In this document: piece after piece, positions 23,264 through 34,284 of the stretch | How the letters are laid out: the number at the start of each line of letters is the position of its first letter | How positions within the stretch are numbered: the stretch's first letter is position 1 | Source: Gracilariopsis chorda | Taxonomy: Eukaryota > Rhodophyta > Florideophyceae > Gracilariales > Gracilariaceae | Assembly (NCBI GenBank): GCA_003194525.1 | Contig: NBIV01000080.1 | Span: 62,001-126,000, forward strand | DNA length: 64,000 bases | Direction of reading: 5' to 3' | Notes under the pieces: model-generated | The model's database searches: none | What the model was told of the DNA's origin: nothing | Seen by the model: the letters and a program-made list of their open reading frames with translations, nothing else | Made by a program: the position numbers and the translations under genes

Positions 23264-23816
23264 TGGTGAGCACAACATCCCTAAAAGAAGACTTTTAGAT
23301 TCTTCCTAACAGATGGGTTCCAATATATGGTGGTCTCCATAATATAGAAGTGGCAACCGGGGGAATCCTGAAAGAAGTTCGGCAAGCACCAAGCGGAGAG
23401 CGGGTTCACTGTGTGGACGAGAATCCTACAGGTGCCACTATGGGACGCGCTGGGTATCGGTGGCTTAGAACGCACACCTAGAGGATGATGTAATAGTGTA
23501 CCTGAAGGTGAGTATCGCGAGGTTGAACCAGACGAACTAGAACAAGCCTTGAGGGTGCTTGGTATACTTTCCCGGAGGTGGAGCTTCCAGCGGCGCACTA
23601 TATACAGTGCTGTGAGCTGACTTCAAGGGAAACTATGTACTGCATCCTATAAAAATCTAAGCTAGGCTATCCTACCTAATTCAATTACAATCCGCTGGAA
23701 AAATTCCTGTAGAGTCGTGTGCCCACGTGGCAACAGTTAGAAACTACTAGTACTCTATTCCGAATCTTCTGCAATAGCCCATCCTTAGGATCATGCACAG
23801 TACCCACTGCACTACA
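23264..23816 (-). repeat. Gypsy-3 3' LTR
   Basis: It begins TGGTGAGCACAAC and ends GCACTACA, and is collinear with 36792-37343. Scattered differences show the insertion is old. Confidence 0.88.
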
Positions 23817-23829
23817 TACCCCCTTTCTT
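23817..23829 (-). promoter_or_regulatory. Gypsy-3 polypurine tract
   Basis: Minus-strand AAGAAAGGGGGTA immediately precedes the 3' LTR, the expected place for the plus-strand primer. Confidence 0.75.
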
Positions 23830-24155
23830 GGATTGCAGCACGTCCTCGAGGTGCATCAAGCCTAGGTGCTCATCTCCCTCAATTATTCTGCGGGTCTGCT
23901 TCGGGGCGTGCATTGCAGCATTGAATGTTGTTACCTCCATCCCAGGTGCTGTTCTCGAATACGCTTTCCTTCCGTTCACCGTCCTTTTGTAACCTTCAAG
24001 GCACAAAATCGGCCCTAACCTCACGTGTATTTACCCCCGTCCGCTCATACCTCATGTGTAACTCTTACTGCAGATCGGGTGCGTTTCAGCCCCATTTCTC
24101 CACTCCTTCGTGCGTGCGACTTTCATATCCTGAAGGAACGCCTGCACGCAGAACT

Positions 24156-24587
24156 ATGAATCGGTTCCCCATAATGAAGCGGCCTGCGTCTCCTGCATCT
24201 TCCGAGTCATCATCTGCCCGAACTTCTCGACGGCGTTGCGATTTTCCCGCGATTCCTGAAGGACATACAAGCGGCGGCACTCCTCTGCAGGTATCTCCCT
24301 CCATTTTTGGTGTCAACACACAAATTTCTCCAGCTCTTCCTGCTTTCTGCTTCCCCTTTGGAATGTCTCAAGCTTATGACGATCAATCTTCGACTCTCGT
24401 GGATCCTTGGGTGTACCATACCTCTACTGGTGCGCCCCTCCGGGCTGTCGAGCATCTCTATCATCGCGCCAGTCGGGTTTTCGTGCCTTTCCACAATCGG
24501 TGGGTCAGCCTAGCGTGCTCCGTCGGTGAATACATCCATCATTTCGTACGATTCCTTCAGGCGACCCGTTGTGGCGGGAACCCTTAG
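24156..24587 (+). CDS. Gypsy-3 antisense ORF, unknown protein
   Basis: From ATG 24156 (the frame is open from about 23925) an uninterrupted 143-residue ORF runs on the plus strand, antisense to gag-pol and between the chromodomain and the 3' LTR. This is exactly where Gypsy-1 and Gypsy-2 have their antisense gene. It starts with a Ser/Arg-rich stretch (SSESSSARTSRRR) and ends RFLQATRCGGNP. I see no clear similarity to the other antisense protein and no domain. That it stays open while every pol ORF of this element is broken may be chance at this length, or may mean it decayed late. Confidence 0.5.
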   Translation: MNRFPIMKRPASPASSESSSARTSRRRCDFPAIPEGHTSGGTPLQVSPSIFGVNTQISPALPAFCFPFGMSQAYDDQSSTLVDPWVYHTSTGAPLRAVEHLYHRASRVFVPFHNRWVSLACSVGEYIHHFVRFLQATRCGGNP

Positions 24588-24688
24588 GCGGTTGACATAG
24601 CCTGTACGGATCCATTTATTAAATTCAATAAAGTTAGCGCTTAGTTGGTACAGCAGTTCCATCTAAGGTTAGTGTTAAATTGGGTTCA

Positions 24689-26315
24689 TTAGTCCCTACG
24701 TGTGCGAAAAGAAACGACAAAAACCTGTAGGGTAGTGTGAAAAGGTGTGTCTCTTGTAGGTGAGGAAAGCAGAGATATACCATTTTTGGCCCCTCTAATT
24801 TTCTTAAACGAAAACGCCTCTAAGAACTTGCTTTTTTGCTCCAGTGTGGCGTGGTATCGCCTTAGGAACTTCTCCGGAATGTATTCCAGAGGTGATTCCA
24901 TGTCATCCGCTGAGTTGTAGCCATACCATCTGACGTGGTACTTGATTATTGGAGGGGATTGACGGTGCGACACAATGTGGTCCACCACATATACGGTCCC
25001 ACCCTGTGGTGTCGAGGGTACGTCCGGGGTACCCTGAGGAGCGTTGCGTAAAGAGGGGGCATCTCCAATCATGGACGAGCTATTGGGGTCCGCCGACACT
25101 ACCTTAAGTGAACGGGGCATGCCCGGTCTTGTCGCTGGTTTTGCCTGGGGTGGAGGATGAGCGATTGGGTGCTGCTGACGTCGCTTCCGTGGGAAAGGCT
25201 CTGCGACTTTTGTCACCGGTTCTCGTGAGATGATGTAGCGGAGCCCGCCTATCTCGATGGCCATCGTATGTTTATAGGTGGCCAGGACCTTGTAGGGCCC
25301 TCAGGTGTTTGACGCCAATTTGTCGGTGACGTCTGGCGGTTCTTCTGACATCTCCTGGGGTTTGTCGAGGAAAAAGTCATCCCCCTTCTTCAGGTGGGGG
25401 CCTTCTTTAATCTTCAGGTCAAAATCCTGTTTGTATCTTCTTTGAGAGGCAGTCAGTCTATCTTTCGCAAGCGCTAGTGCGTTCTCACACTGCCTGACGG
25501 TTGCCCTTTTTGATTGGGCTGCCGTGGCTGCCTGAAGACCGTCCGAAGTGTGCGCCGTGGAGAGCGTGGGAATTATGGCGCTTGGTGAGAGCAGTGACAG
25601 CACTAGATTGAACGGGAGCGTCTCCGATGAGCGGGGCACCTGAAGGTTATAGGAATACGTGAGCGGGCCCACCTATGCGTCCCAGTCCTTCTGGTGGTCC
25701 GCAATATAGTGTCTTAACCTCGAAGCGGTGGTCTTGTTGAACCTCTCCGCTTGGCCACTCGCCTGAGGATGATAGGCGGTGGTAAACCGCTGTTTCATCC
25801 CCAGCATTTCTGAGATGGTGCGCAGGAGTTTCACCACAAATGGCGGACCATTATCCGTGATTGGGTAGAGTGGAATTCCGTATAGATACACCCAATTCTC
25901 CAGAAAGGCGTCGGTAATAACTTCAGCCGTGGTGGTCTTCATGGGAATGGCGCGGGTGCGCTTCTTGGTGATAACCAGGACATAACGTTACCCTGTCTCC
26001 GAGTTCAGTAGAGTGTCCAATATATCCATGGCCACACACTCCAAAGGGCCTAAGGGAAGAAACAAGCTTAAGGGAGTGCTATGCTTCCTTATGGTACCCC
26101 TAGTCGGCGCATGAACGGCAGTCCGCCACTGTTTGGAAAGCATCGTTGGCCATATGTTGCCAATAGAACTCTCTCTTCACGGTGGAATCCATGCGGGAGC
26201 CACCGGGGTGTCCTGCGAAGCGCAGATATTGCGAACGATACAGAAACCTAGCCCGCAGGGTGGCTGGGACCACCTCTTGGAATGCGCCGTCGAAGGGTGC
26301 CTGCCGCACCAACAC
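24689..26315 (-). pseudogene. Gypsy-3 integrase and chromodomain
   Basis: Read leftward: the HHCC zinc-finger region (YLRFAGHPGGSR then CRSC, 26100-26315); after a frameshift, the integrase core with ITDNGPPF and the E in SGQAERFNK (25673-25942); the C-terminal region (25301-25672); and a chromodomain near 24830-24990 (YVVDHIV then YHVRWYGYNSADDMESP). TAG at 25673 and TGA at 25301 interrupt the otherwise continuous frame. The first catalytic Asp region, around 25950-26090, is too disturbed to read. Confidence 0.88.
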
Positions 26316-26405
26316 GCCATCGGGGTCTACATTGAAGAAGGATGTGCAAACTGTGGCGAAGCTCTCTCTACAGAAAGTGTCCGTGCTCTGCTCCTTCAGG
26401 AATTC

Positions 26406-27433
26406 CTACATGTTTATGAGGAGTACTTCCTTCTGCTTCTCAACTACGGCCAGCAACTCAGGAATGCCGGCATACTTTCCACTGGGTTTATTACATTCCA
26501 CAGAATCTCCTGCAGGTTCGCTTCCTTCCTCCGTTCCACCTAGGGTGAGGGACGAAATGATGTCCTCCAAGGGGGTTTTATCTTCTCCATCGCTGGATAT
26601 ACGGGACAGAGCGTCCCCTGCCTGTTGTTTCACGCCTGGACGGAGGACGATATAAAACTCATACTCCAGCATGCGCAACTTCCAACGTTCTAGGTGTCCG
26701 GAGGCGTCCATCAAGGACAATATCCACTTCGGTGGAGCATGATCATTGGTAAAGGTAAAGCGAGTACCCTCCAAGTACAGTCGCAGTATTAGCACTGCCC
26801 ACACAATAGCGAGACATTCCAGTTCGGAGGTGGAGTAGTTCCGTTCCGCCTGGGAGAGGCTACGACTCCAGTAACCTATTGGCTGCAGTCCACCTTCCGG
26901 TTGTTCCTGTAGGAGAGTGCATCCCACCTGGTAGTGGCAGGCGTACGTATCCAAGACCATGCTTCCGTGTCCTTTCGGTAGAAGCAATATGGAAGGTTCA
27001 ATCAGCTTCCTCTTCAGGATTTCGGAAGCTCCATACTCCTCGTCCCTCAAGGTGCCAATCTGCGTTGGTTTCTCTTTCTCCAAAAAGCGGTTCAATGGGG
27101 ACGCCACTCGAGAGAAATTAGGGAAAACCCAGCGGAAGACGTTGCAAAAACCTATAAAGAAACGTAGTTCCGTCTGGTCCGTGGGCGGTTTGGCTTCGTT
27201 GGTGGCGTCTTGAGTCTTGCTTGATACCTGTAGGCGACCGGGGAGCACTAATTGCCCCAGTTAATCCACAGAAGACTTGAAAAGGAAGCACTTCTCTAGC
27301 ATCAGGGTTAGGCCAGCATCCTTCAGGAGTTGGAGGACGTGTCTCACATGCGTGAAGTGCTCCTCCACGGTAGGCGGGTAGAAAATGACGTCTTCAATGT
27401 ATAACAAGGCCTACAAGAGGAAGCGGTCTTCAG
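26406..27433 (-). pseudogene. Gypsy-3 RT C-terminal part and RNase H
   Basis: It begins at the Helitron-2 junction with RFLL, a TAG near 27412, then ALLYIEDVIFY. YIED stands where YLDD or YIDD is expected, so a catalytic Asp is replaced by Glu. Next come LKDAGLTLMLEKC, a stop near 27260, the thumb region (TELRFFIGFCNVFRWVFPNFS) and RNase H (LDTYACHYQVGCTLLQEQPEG, ERNYSTSELECLAIVWA, TNDHAPPKWIL, QQAGDALSR). The frame ends at 26406. Confidence 0.88.
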
Positions 27434-27578
27434 CCACCCACGGCGCTGCGCGCTGTGTTGAAGGAGTGATAAACAGCGCTGAGAAGAAAAAAGGGTGGAG
27501 AAAGCAAAAGAACAAAAGCAAGTAGTTTAATTCAATGAATGAAGAACGCAAGAATTATGATCATGGTTGTGGAGGGAT

Positions 27579-29515
27579 TCATAACGGCATAGCTTCAAGC
27601 AGCACTGGGTTCGCGATGTCTATAGGCATGGGATGAGTTGTATGCGCATTCGCGGATGTAAGCTGCAGGTCATGCATGAGCAGCAAATGGTGGTTCCTTC
27701 GAACGCGCGACAATAGAACATACAACTGACTGACGCAGAAGAAATTGGATCGCACATCTACAACCAAGCCATCCAAGGTCGTTCCCTGTCCTTTCTGAAC
27801 GGTATGAAAAACTGCCTTCGAATCATGAAAATGTTTTTGAAAGAAAACTCGAAATCGATACGATGCAGGAGCTGTCGTTCTAGCACCTGTCCGTTCTCGT
27901 CGAATCGAGCTACTTGCATTGCAAACTGATTGACAAGAACGACTACGAACAGCTTTCCATTGACCACAGCATGATGTTGGATGTTCCGAATGACCGTAAC
28001 TGGCACACATATCTTCAAGTCCAAGTTATGAGGTGTTACTCCGGTAGTAGCACACCGATATGCGAACTCGGGAACCACATTCTTGGTGGGGTCGGGCTCT
28101 GATTTCTGTCCACCGTCAGGTTGTACTGCCGTTGCGGACGGAATAGTGAAGGGTTCACCTGGAAACGGATCCAGCACAGCCGCATTATGTTCGTCGAACA
28201 ACTGGTTTGTGGATGCGAAGAGCATTTTGCTGAGATCCACATCCTCTTTGCCTCTTGTTGTGAGCCACTTCCACAACAAATGGTGTGCGGTTTGTATCCC
28301 GCCGGTGGACCTGAGCGGTAGTGCAGCGTTGTTAGACATGTTGCTGCGTGTAATGAATGTAACTGTGACGCGAATGCCGGATCATCGGCTTGGCGTATTT
28401 GTTCGGTGAGATAAAACAATTTAACCGAACAAAATGTCCACATATCACTCTTCCACGGGAACTCGTTGAGAATTGTTGTGTACACTCTTCTCACATTTCC
28501 GCTCGGCTCAGCCTCCATGTACAACTGCGGCACAACGGGAAGCAGCTGTGAGTAGTCGCCGGATAGAACGATGATCAAGCCCCCAAACGGAGGCGGGTTT
28601 TCCATTCCACGGCAACAAAGGTCCTTGAGCACCGCATCCATGAGTTTAAAGAGCTTTTGTGAGAGTATGAACCCGTCATCCAAGACTAGCAGTTGCATCT
28701 CACGTAACGTTCCCGCAAGTTGACATTGGGGACCGTACTTTGCCAAAGTGGCTGTAGTGCTGCTCGTGCTGTCTCTATCAGCTACACCCAGTCCAAGCAG
28801 GCTAAGTAAATTGCGGCCAACTTCTTTCAACAAAGCTGCAATTCCTGTTCTATCAGCCATTTCGGCAAGCATTCCTTCCGACTCAGCGATATCGCGAAGG
28901 AGGCTGAGTACGTTTGTCTCTCCAGTACGTGCGGATCACCGCGCAAAGAAAACCTTTCCTGGAGTGCTTGTTTGCTCTTGCAGCGCTTATCGTTGTTGCA
29001 ATGCGGCAATGACGGTGTCAATGACTTTTCTTTGGGGAGGTTTTAAGATGGCGTACTTTGACTGCAACGTTGACACATTTCGCACCACTCGCGCATCTCG
29101 AGTTGTTGTAGCTGGAGTTGTCTCAGTCATTGCTGCCTTATCCAGCTGTAAGTGTTATTAGAAGAAGTTGTGATTGCGTAGCAGTCATCCACCATGCCAG
29201 TTTGAGATCTTCGCCACGCGTTGATACTTTTCTTGATTCCGTTGCTGCTTATCGCCTGTATGTATGTCGCAGCAAGCGCAGAGCAACGAGCTCAATGTCG
29301 GACGGTGAAAAACCTCTGATACTAGCGATGTACTGCTCATCTTCCGTGCGCTCTACCACGTACATGGGCTGGTCTTGGTTCTCTATGGGCATCTGAGTGC
29401 TGTCTCCGTCGTTTTGATGCTTAGTCACGTGCAGAGAGCGTGCTATAAAAACGCACCTTTTCAAGAAAGGTAGTCGGGTTTGCATATGCTTCAGGCCTGG
29501 CAAAGTACCTCTCAA
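27579..29515 (-). pseudogene. Helitron-2 PIF1-like helicase
   Basis: Helicase motifs read leftward: a linker like that of Helitron-1 (29249-29515); a degenerate Walker A around 28905-28945, where G-x-x-G-x-G-K-T has become unrecognisable apart from the following QTYS; Walker B LLVLDDGF near 28680-28700; LSGDYSQLLPVVP near 28525-28565; and the C-terminal VQKGQGTTLDG, VDVRSNFF and QLYVLLSRVR near 27710-27800. It ends at the stop near 27579. The region is broken into three frames. Loss of Walker A residues would abolish ATP hydrolysis. Confidence 0.85.
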
Positions 29516-29543
29516 GTTTAGACGGCTGCGATGCAGAAAAGAG

Positions 29544-31813
29544 CTAGTTTGGACCTCTCAGCAGAAATGTCCGCTCTTTTTCCAATTGAATGGCCAGTCG
29601 CTCTAATTTTGGTACGATGCGCACATGTCGAATGTCAAAAATTCTCCAAGCTGGGTTGACGGCGCCCACCACAGGCGCTCGCATGTAGGCAGGAATGTCG
29701 TTCTGCACCTGCGGCTCTTGTGGCTGCTCGTTGTGTGTGCCTGTCTCATTAGCACCACTCACATTGAGCACCACCTCCTGAGCTTTGGGCTGCTTAAACG
29801 CGTACTTCATCAGATAATCCACTGCGCCCCCTCCTTGCGTGCGCTCTACGTTGATATGAGAGGGGTACTTCTTGGTCAGAGTTGGGTTCTACGGCACTAT
29901 GTTGAGGTCATGTTGCCTTCTTCCGCGGTAGACCACGCGATTCGTGCCTTCTTCAATATACGTATCCGGCACAATCATGTTGCTGTCGTATCCGAACTTG
30001 CACCACCCAGCACGATTCGGGCAATAGGGGGAGTGGCGGTGCCTGTGCATGGAACGAATGAGGTCACGCTATGCATCTTCCTTGTTTGGAAGGGGAAGTT
30101 CTGCACGAATCAGCTCGTCGATCACATCAACTTCTTCACTCACGACTCCTTAGAGCCCCACGAGCATGTGGTGATGAGACTCATTGCGTTCTTGAAACTC
30201 AAGCTTTGATGCAAGCCCCAGGCACTTCATTCCAAAGATGTACTCCGAGTTCTTCTCCAAGTCCTTCATGTAGTCGTTTGCGTAATGGTTGTACGCCTTT
30301 GCAAACAGATCGGGCCGGTCAAACGGTGGAGGGCAGTTACTCTCTGCCGTGAATGCGCTGCGATTGATGGTGTCCATAACAAGGAGCTGGATGTCCTTTT
30401 GCCAGATGTTCATGGTGATTGTAATGGAAAGAGAAGGAGGTTCTCTCCACGCTACGATCGCCTGTACATCCATGCGCTTGTTCTTCAAGTACGCTGCTGA
30501 TTGGACCGAGTGATCGGGCAGAAACATACGTCCCATTTCTTTGAGCTGTGATGGTGACACATGACCTGTTTTCTGTTGTGCTTTCTGGATCTCTTGCGAT
30601 TGTAAAATACTTGCATTTTTTTCTCTCTCCAGGAAACGTCGTCGCATTTCCTCATTGTTTGTGTGCGTGCGTAGCATCCACATCTGCATCAATGGTCCAC
30701 TGTTTAGAAGGATGCTGCCTGAGCATAGAAGTCGCTTCGCGTTTTCAGCACAGGTGAGCTCTCAGAGCTTCTACTCGTTGACGCTGAGAGACGAGCTGTG
30801 CCGTGACGAGTTATTTGCATCCACAAACAGTCCGATGTGAAACGGTTCGCGCTGCTCACCGTACGGGTAGAGAGGAAGGAAAGTGCCCTTTTCTGCAAGT
30901 TTGGATGCCGGATTTAGAAGTCTTTACTGCACCGGCGCATTGTTTGCGGCATTCACAGTCGCTCCTGCTCCAGCAGCAGGAGCAGTCCTCACATTGGCGT
31001 GCTCTACGGTTACGGTTCCTTCTACCAAGCGCGGTACTTGAGACTGCACTCGGTACAGGCCAGTCGGATCCCCAACGAGCGTTCTCGTCATGGTTGGCCC
31101 GCCCGCCTAGAAGCATCTCCAGGGAGAGGGCCAGCACGTGCATGAGGAGCACTGACTGTGAAACCTCGGGTTCCTTCGTATCCACGTACGACTACTCTCT
31201 CTCTTGCTGCCTGAATACTGATATAGAAGGCGGTCTCTGCATTTTGTTGTTGTTATTGCGTGCTAAGCATGGATCGGTACAGCTTGCGAACCACATCTGG
31301 CGTGGACTGGATCACATTGTACAACCTGGGCACGATGTCTCTTAATTTGATTTCCTGAATGAACGCATGCGGTTTGGAACGCGCAAAGTGAGATTGATCC
31401 AAGGAAGGCGGACCGGTACCTCATAGAGAGCTGTAGCCCGTCTTGGTCTAGTTCTGCGTGGGGAGAGCAAGAGCTGTGCTGCCCTCAAGTCTGAGAAAGG
31501 AAAGACCGCCTTCCGTCACATACGAAATTTCCATAAACACTTGCGTCGTCGCAAAGAGTGTATTCAAGTTGAGGAAATGAGATAGAAATGCTCTCAGGCT
31601 ATAAAGACTTCGAACCAAATTGTTGCTATGCCTTCTGCGGAAAGTGACGCCCCTTCCGGCCTTCTTCGCATTCCACAGCACACTCCGGTGGTCTCTTTGC
31701 CAGGCAAAACGCATCGGCAGTACTTGGAGCTACGTATGCTCAATGTCCAGTCCGGGTACGGCCAGGAGGAGAGGATGTGGGGTTGCTCCACGGATCTTCC
31801 GCATCCCCTTTGA
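29544..31813 (-). pseudogene. Helitron-2 N-terminal zinc finger and Rep endonuclease
   Basis: The N-terminal Cys motif is near 31690-31740 (SSKYCRCVLPGKETTGVCC), followed by NLNTLFATTQVFMEISYVTEGG, like Helitron-1. The Rep domain is in 30150-30692: the first motif (MNIWQKDI) and the metal-binding HHH in NESHHHMLVGL near 30160-30180. The part at 29544-29822 carries DYLMKYAFKQPKAQEV. Stops and frameshifts separate the pieces. Rep nicks and joins DNA in rolling-circle transposition. The catalytic Tyr region beyond the HHH is in a disturbed stretch. Confidence 0.8.
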
Positions 31814-32781
31814 CCATCAGTGGAAAGCGTCTCAAACTCTAAAACGCTTGCACGGATGGCTGGATCATTCCAAACGTCAGCTGCAACGGGATCCTACTCG
31901 TAGCACCCGCGATACAGTCCTCGGTCCGCAGTCGTGCGTAGCACAGGAACTCTCCACACACTCTTGTTGGATTTTAACGGGCGGAGTGTGCCCAGCCGGT
32001 TTTCAAGCCGTTTGATGTGTAACCTGCGTCTGGTTGAAAGTAATGGTCTGCCTTTACTCACACACTGAATTTTGCTTTCCAGTCCCAAGAGGGACGACAC
32101 GGCAGCCACCCCGGACCCTGCACAGCAAGCTGGTACTACGTCCGGGAAACCCTTAGACTTCCTGATCGCCGTCAAACGACTATTATACCACAGAGCAGGA
32201 CCTGAACTTTGCAAAATCAGTGGTACTTAGTAGGTTACTCTTGTGGGGATCTGCACACGAGCTCGGGCTTACCTAGGTCCCAGGGCAGCAACAGTGCCCA
32301 AAGTAGTAAAAGGTTACAACACTGGGCTATTGGCCAAGCTTGAATGGGATGCAAAATAGTGGTTAGGGTCAGCAAGGGAGATGATTTTGCACTGCGCCAG
32401 TGCTGTATATATACTCCTGTGCATTGTTTTGCACTGGCGCAGTGCAACATGCCAACCACGTGTCGCGCAAGCCAGCTGCTGCTGCTGAGTGGTTACCACT
32501 GCAGTCATTTACAGTAGTGCCAGCCACTCAGCATCAGAAGCAGTCAACATACAGCAGCATGCAGCAGCAGCCAATGAGCCGTACGCTTTGCTGCTGCGGC
32601 TGCTGAGTTTGGTGAATGGAAGGCAGGCGCTGCGCCAAGAGAGGTTTTTTCTCACGCGCGTACGGGGCGTGCGCGCGTGTTTATTGGCGTAACGCCTCCC
32701 GTCAATCAACAACGCCCCCTTCATGCATGAACAAATCATTACAATACGTGGGGTGTTGAGGTTGCCACGTCACCTTTGAGA
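31814..32781 (-). other. Helitron-2 5' non-coding region
   Basis: No credible ORF is found. It holds a pair of inverted palindromic arms around a TATA-like sequence (listed separately), a stretch of CTG/CAG-like triplets at 32470-32600, and a GC-rich CG-rich piece near 32650-32700. It probably contains the promoter for the Rep-helicase transcript. Confidence 0.45.
32389..32445. promoter_or_regulatory. Inverted palindromic arms around a TATA-like box
   Basis: GCACTGCGCCAGTGC (32389-32403) and its exact reverse complement GCACTGGCGCAGTGC (32431-32445) flank TGTATATATACTCC. Each 15-base arm is itself a near-palindrome, and each is preceded by TTTT. The arrangement looks like paired protein-binding sites on both sides of a core promoter, or a cruciform. 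Its position upstream of the Helitron-2 genes suggests a role in their expression. Confidence 0.5.
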
Positions 32782-34280
32782 GGTTTATGTCAACTGCCCG
32801 CTAGAATGTGGCGGGGGCGTTTTTCAGTCCTAAAGGCATCATTAGGAATCTGAATATGCCAAAGTGGGTGGTGAAGGTTGTCTTGTACTTATCGACGTCG
32901 TTCATCTCGATTTGGCAGTATCCACTATTGGAGTCCAGAGTAGAGAACAACAACGTATGGCCTAAGGACTCGATACATTCATCCATTTGGGGTATCGGGT
33001 AGGAATCCCGCTCTGTTACCTCATTCAGGCGCCTGTAATCGATACAAAATCTCAGCGATCCATCTTCCTTCTTGGCGAACACCACCGGGAAGGCCCATTT
33101 GGAGGTGGATGGCTCAATCACGCCCTTTTCTAACATGCGTTGGATGCCCTCACGCTCGAAATCGCGTGCATGGGTCCGGCTCTCCCTGGGAGTTGATGTA
33201 CCGGTTTTGCCTCAGGTGTTAACTGTATCCGGTGCTTGGTCAAGTTCACTTGGCCCAAACGGTCGGATCAAATATCCTCAAATGCAGATAACATTCTTAT
33301 TATTCTTTGGCGATACTTTACGAATTCTTCGCCAACTTGGAGCTTCTCCTGCCATGGGGCAGGGTGTCTCCTTAGGAGGCGATGGTGAAGAATCAGTTTC
33401 CATTGCGGTGACAGTGTCCTGTACGGAGAGGTATTCTTTTGGCGGGATCTGGGCCAGTCCTGTAGGAGCGGGTAGAGCTATCCCCCCTACGGTGCCCTTA
33501 TGGAGCCTTAAAGGAGATTCTTTAACGTTGGAAACGACAACCCTGAAGGGGGTGGTTGACACTATTTCCATGACACCATTCTCCATCATGGATTTTAGCT
33601 TCATAGGAAGGTGAGGGCTCCCCTGCAAGAGTGATAAGCCTGAGTTGAATCATTACACTCAGACTTCGGCCTGGCTCCTCGTGGGTATCTGAACACTTTT
33701 CACAACGCGGAGATTGTTCGACTGCGTTTCTTTTTGAAGTCTAGCCACTTGACGCGCATTAGCGTCGGGTCCGGAGATGCGGACCCGATATCTACAGTGG
33801 TGGTATTATGAAATGTCACCTTCCGCAGGCGTAGGTAGATGGCACACCTATACCAGTCCACAAAAGAAGTCCCCAGTACGCAGAGTGCGGCCAAGTTTGT
33901 CGCCAACAGGAACCACATTCTTACCTTTAATGAACCGACACGGAGATATAAAGGCAGAGGCCCGAGTATGTTTAACGTTCGCCGCGAGGCATCGCACCGT
34001 TGGTAGTTTGTCCGTCTTTAGGGAGTTCAGGGCCGACCTGGGGATCATGCCGACATGTACCAAGTTCGGACCGGTGCCTGTGTCCAAGATGGCACGTGCG
34101 TTGGTTGATGCGAGTGGAGAGCATCGTAAGCAAACCAATACTTTATATTTCTCACGTCGGAGCAGGTATACTGATTCCTCAAAGGGGGTGGATGGGTCTG
34201 CTGAAAATAGGGGATCCGGTGATTTTGTTGCATTTTGGCGTGGGGGGTCCACCAATTCCATTGCACCGGGTTCCCCCCCT
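32782..34280 (-). pseudogene. Gypsy-3 protease and RT N-terminal part
   Basis: The aspartic protease is at 33848-34261 with AILDTGTGPNLV near 34060-34095. A linker follows (33278-33628). The RT begins at 33136: GVIEPSTSKWAFPVVFAKK, LRFCIDYRRLNEV, PIPQMDECIESLG, MMPLGLKNAPATF. It is followed by a TAG (Q expected) and RAVDI, then is cut by Helitron-2. Several frame changes separate protease, linker and RT. Confidence 0.88.
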
Positions 34281-34284
34281 TTCC

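Larger units (their letters stand above)
27434..32781 (-). mobile_element. Helitron-2, inserted in the Gypsy-3 RT
   Basis: A minus-strand Helitron with N-terminal zinc finger, Rep and PIF1-like helicase regions lies between two halves of the Gypsy-3 RT: the part ending NAPATF..RAVDI on the right, and the part beginning EDRFLL..LLYIEDV on the left. The limits were set by restoring the RT frame. Read on the minus strand it begins TCTCAAAGGTGACG and ends CGCCGTGGGTGG, or a few bases later at CTGA. Limits may be off by about 10 bases. It belongs to the same broad family as Helitron-1 but is clearly diverged. It is inactive. Confidence 0.8.

Noticed and set aside
23264-23816. The 553-bp repeat at 23264 and 36792 as an independent small repeat
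   Set aside because: Polypurine tract and gene order between the two copies, plus the restored antisense frame, show that they are the LTRs of Gypsy-3.
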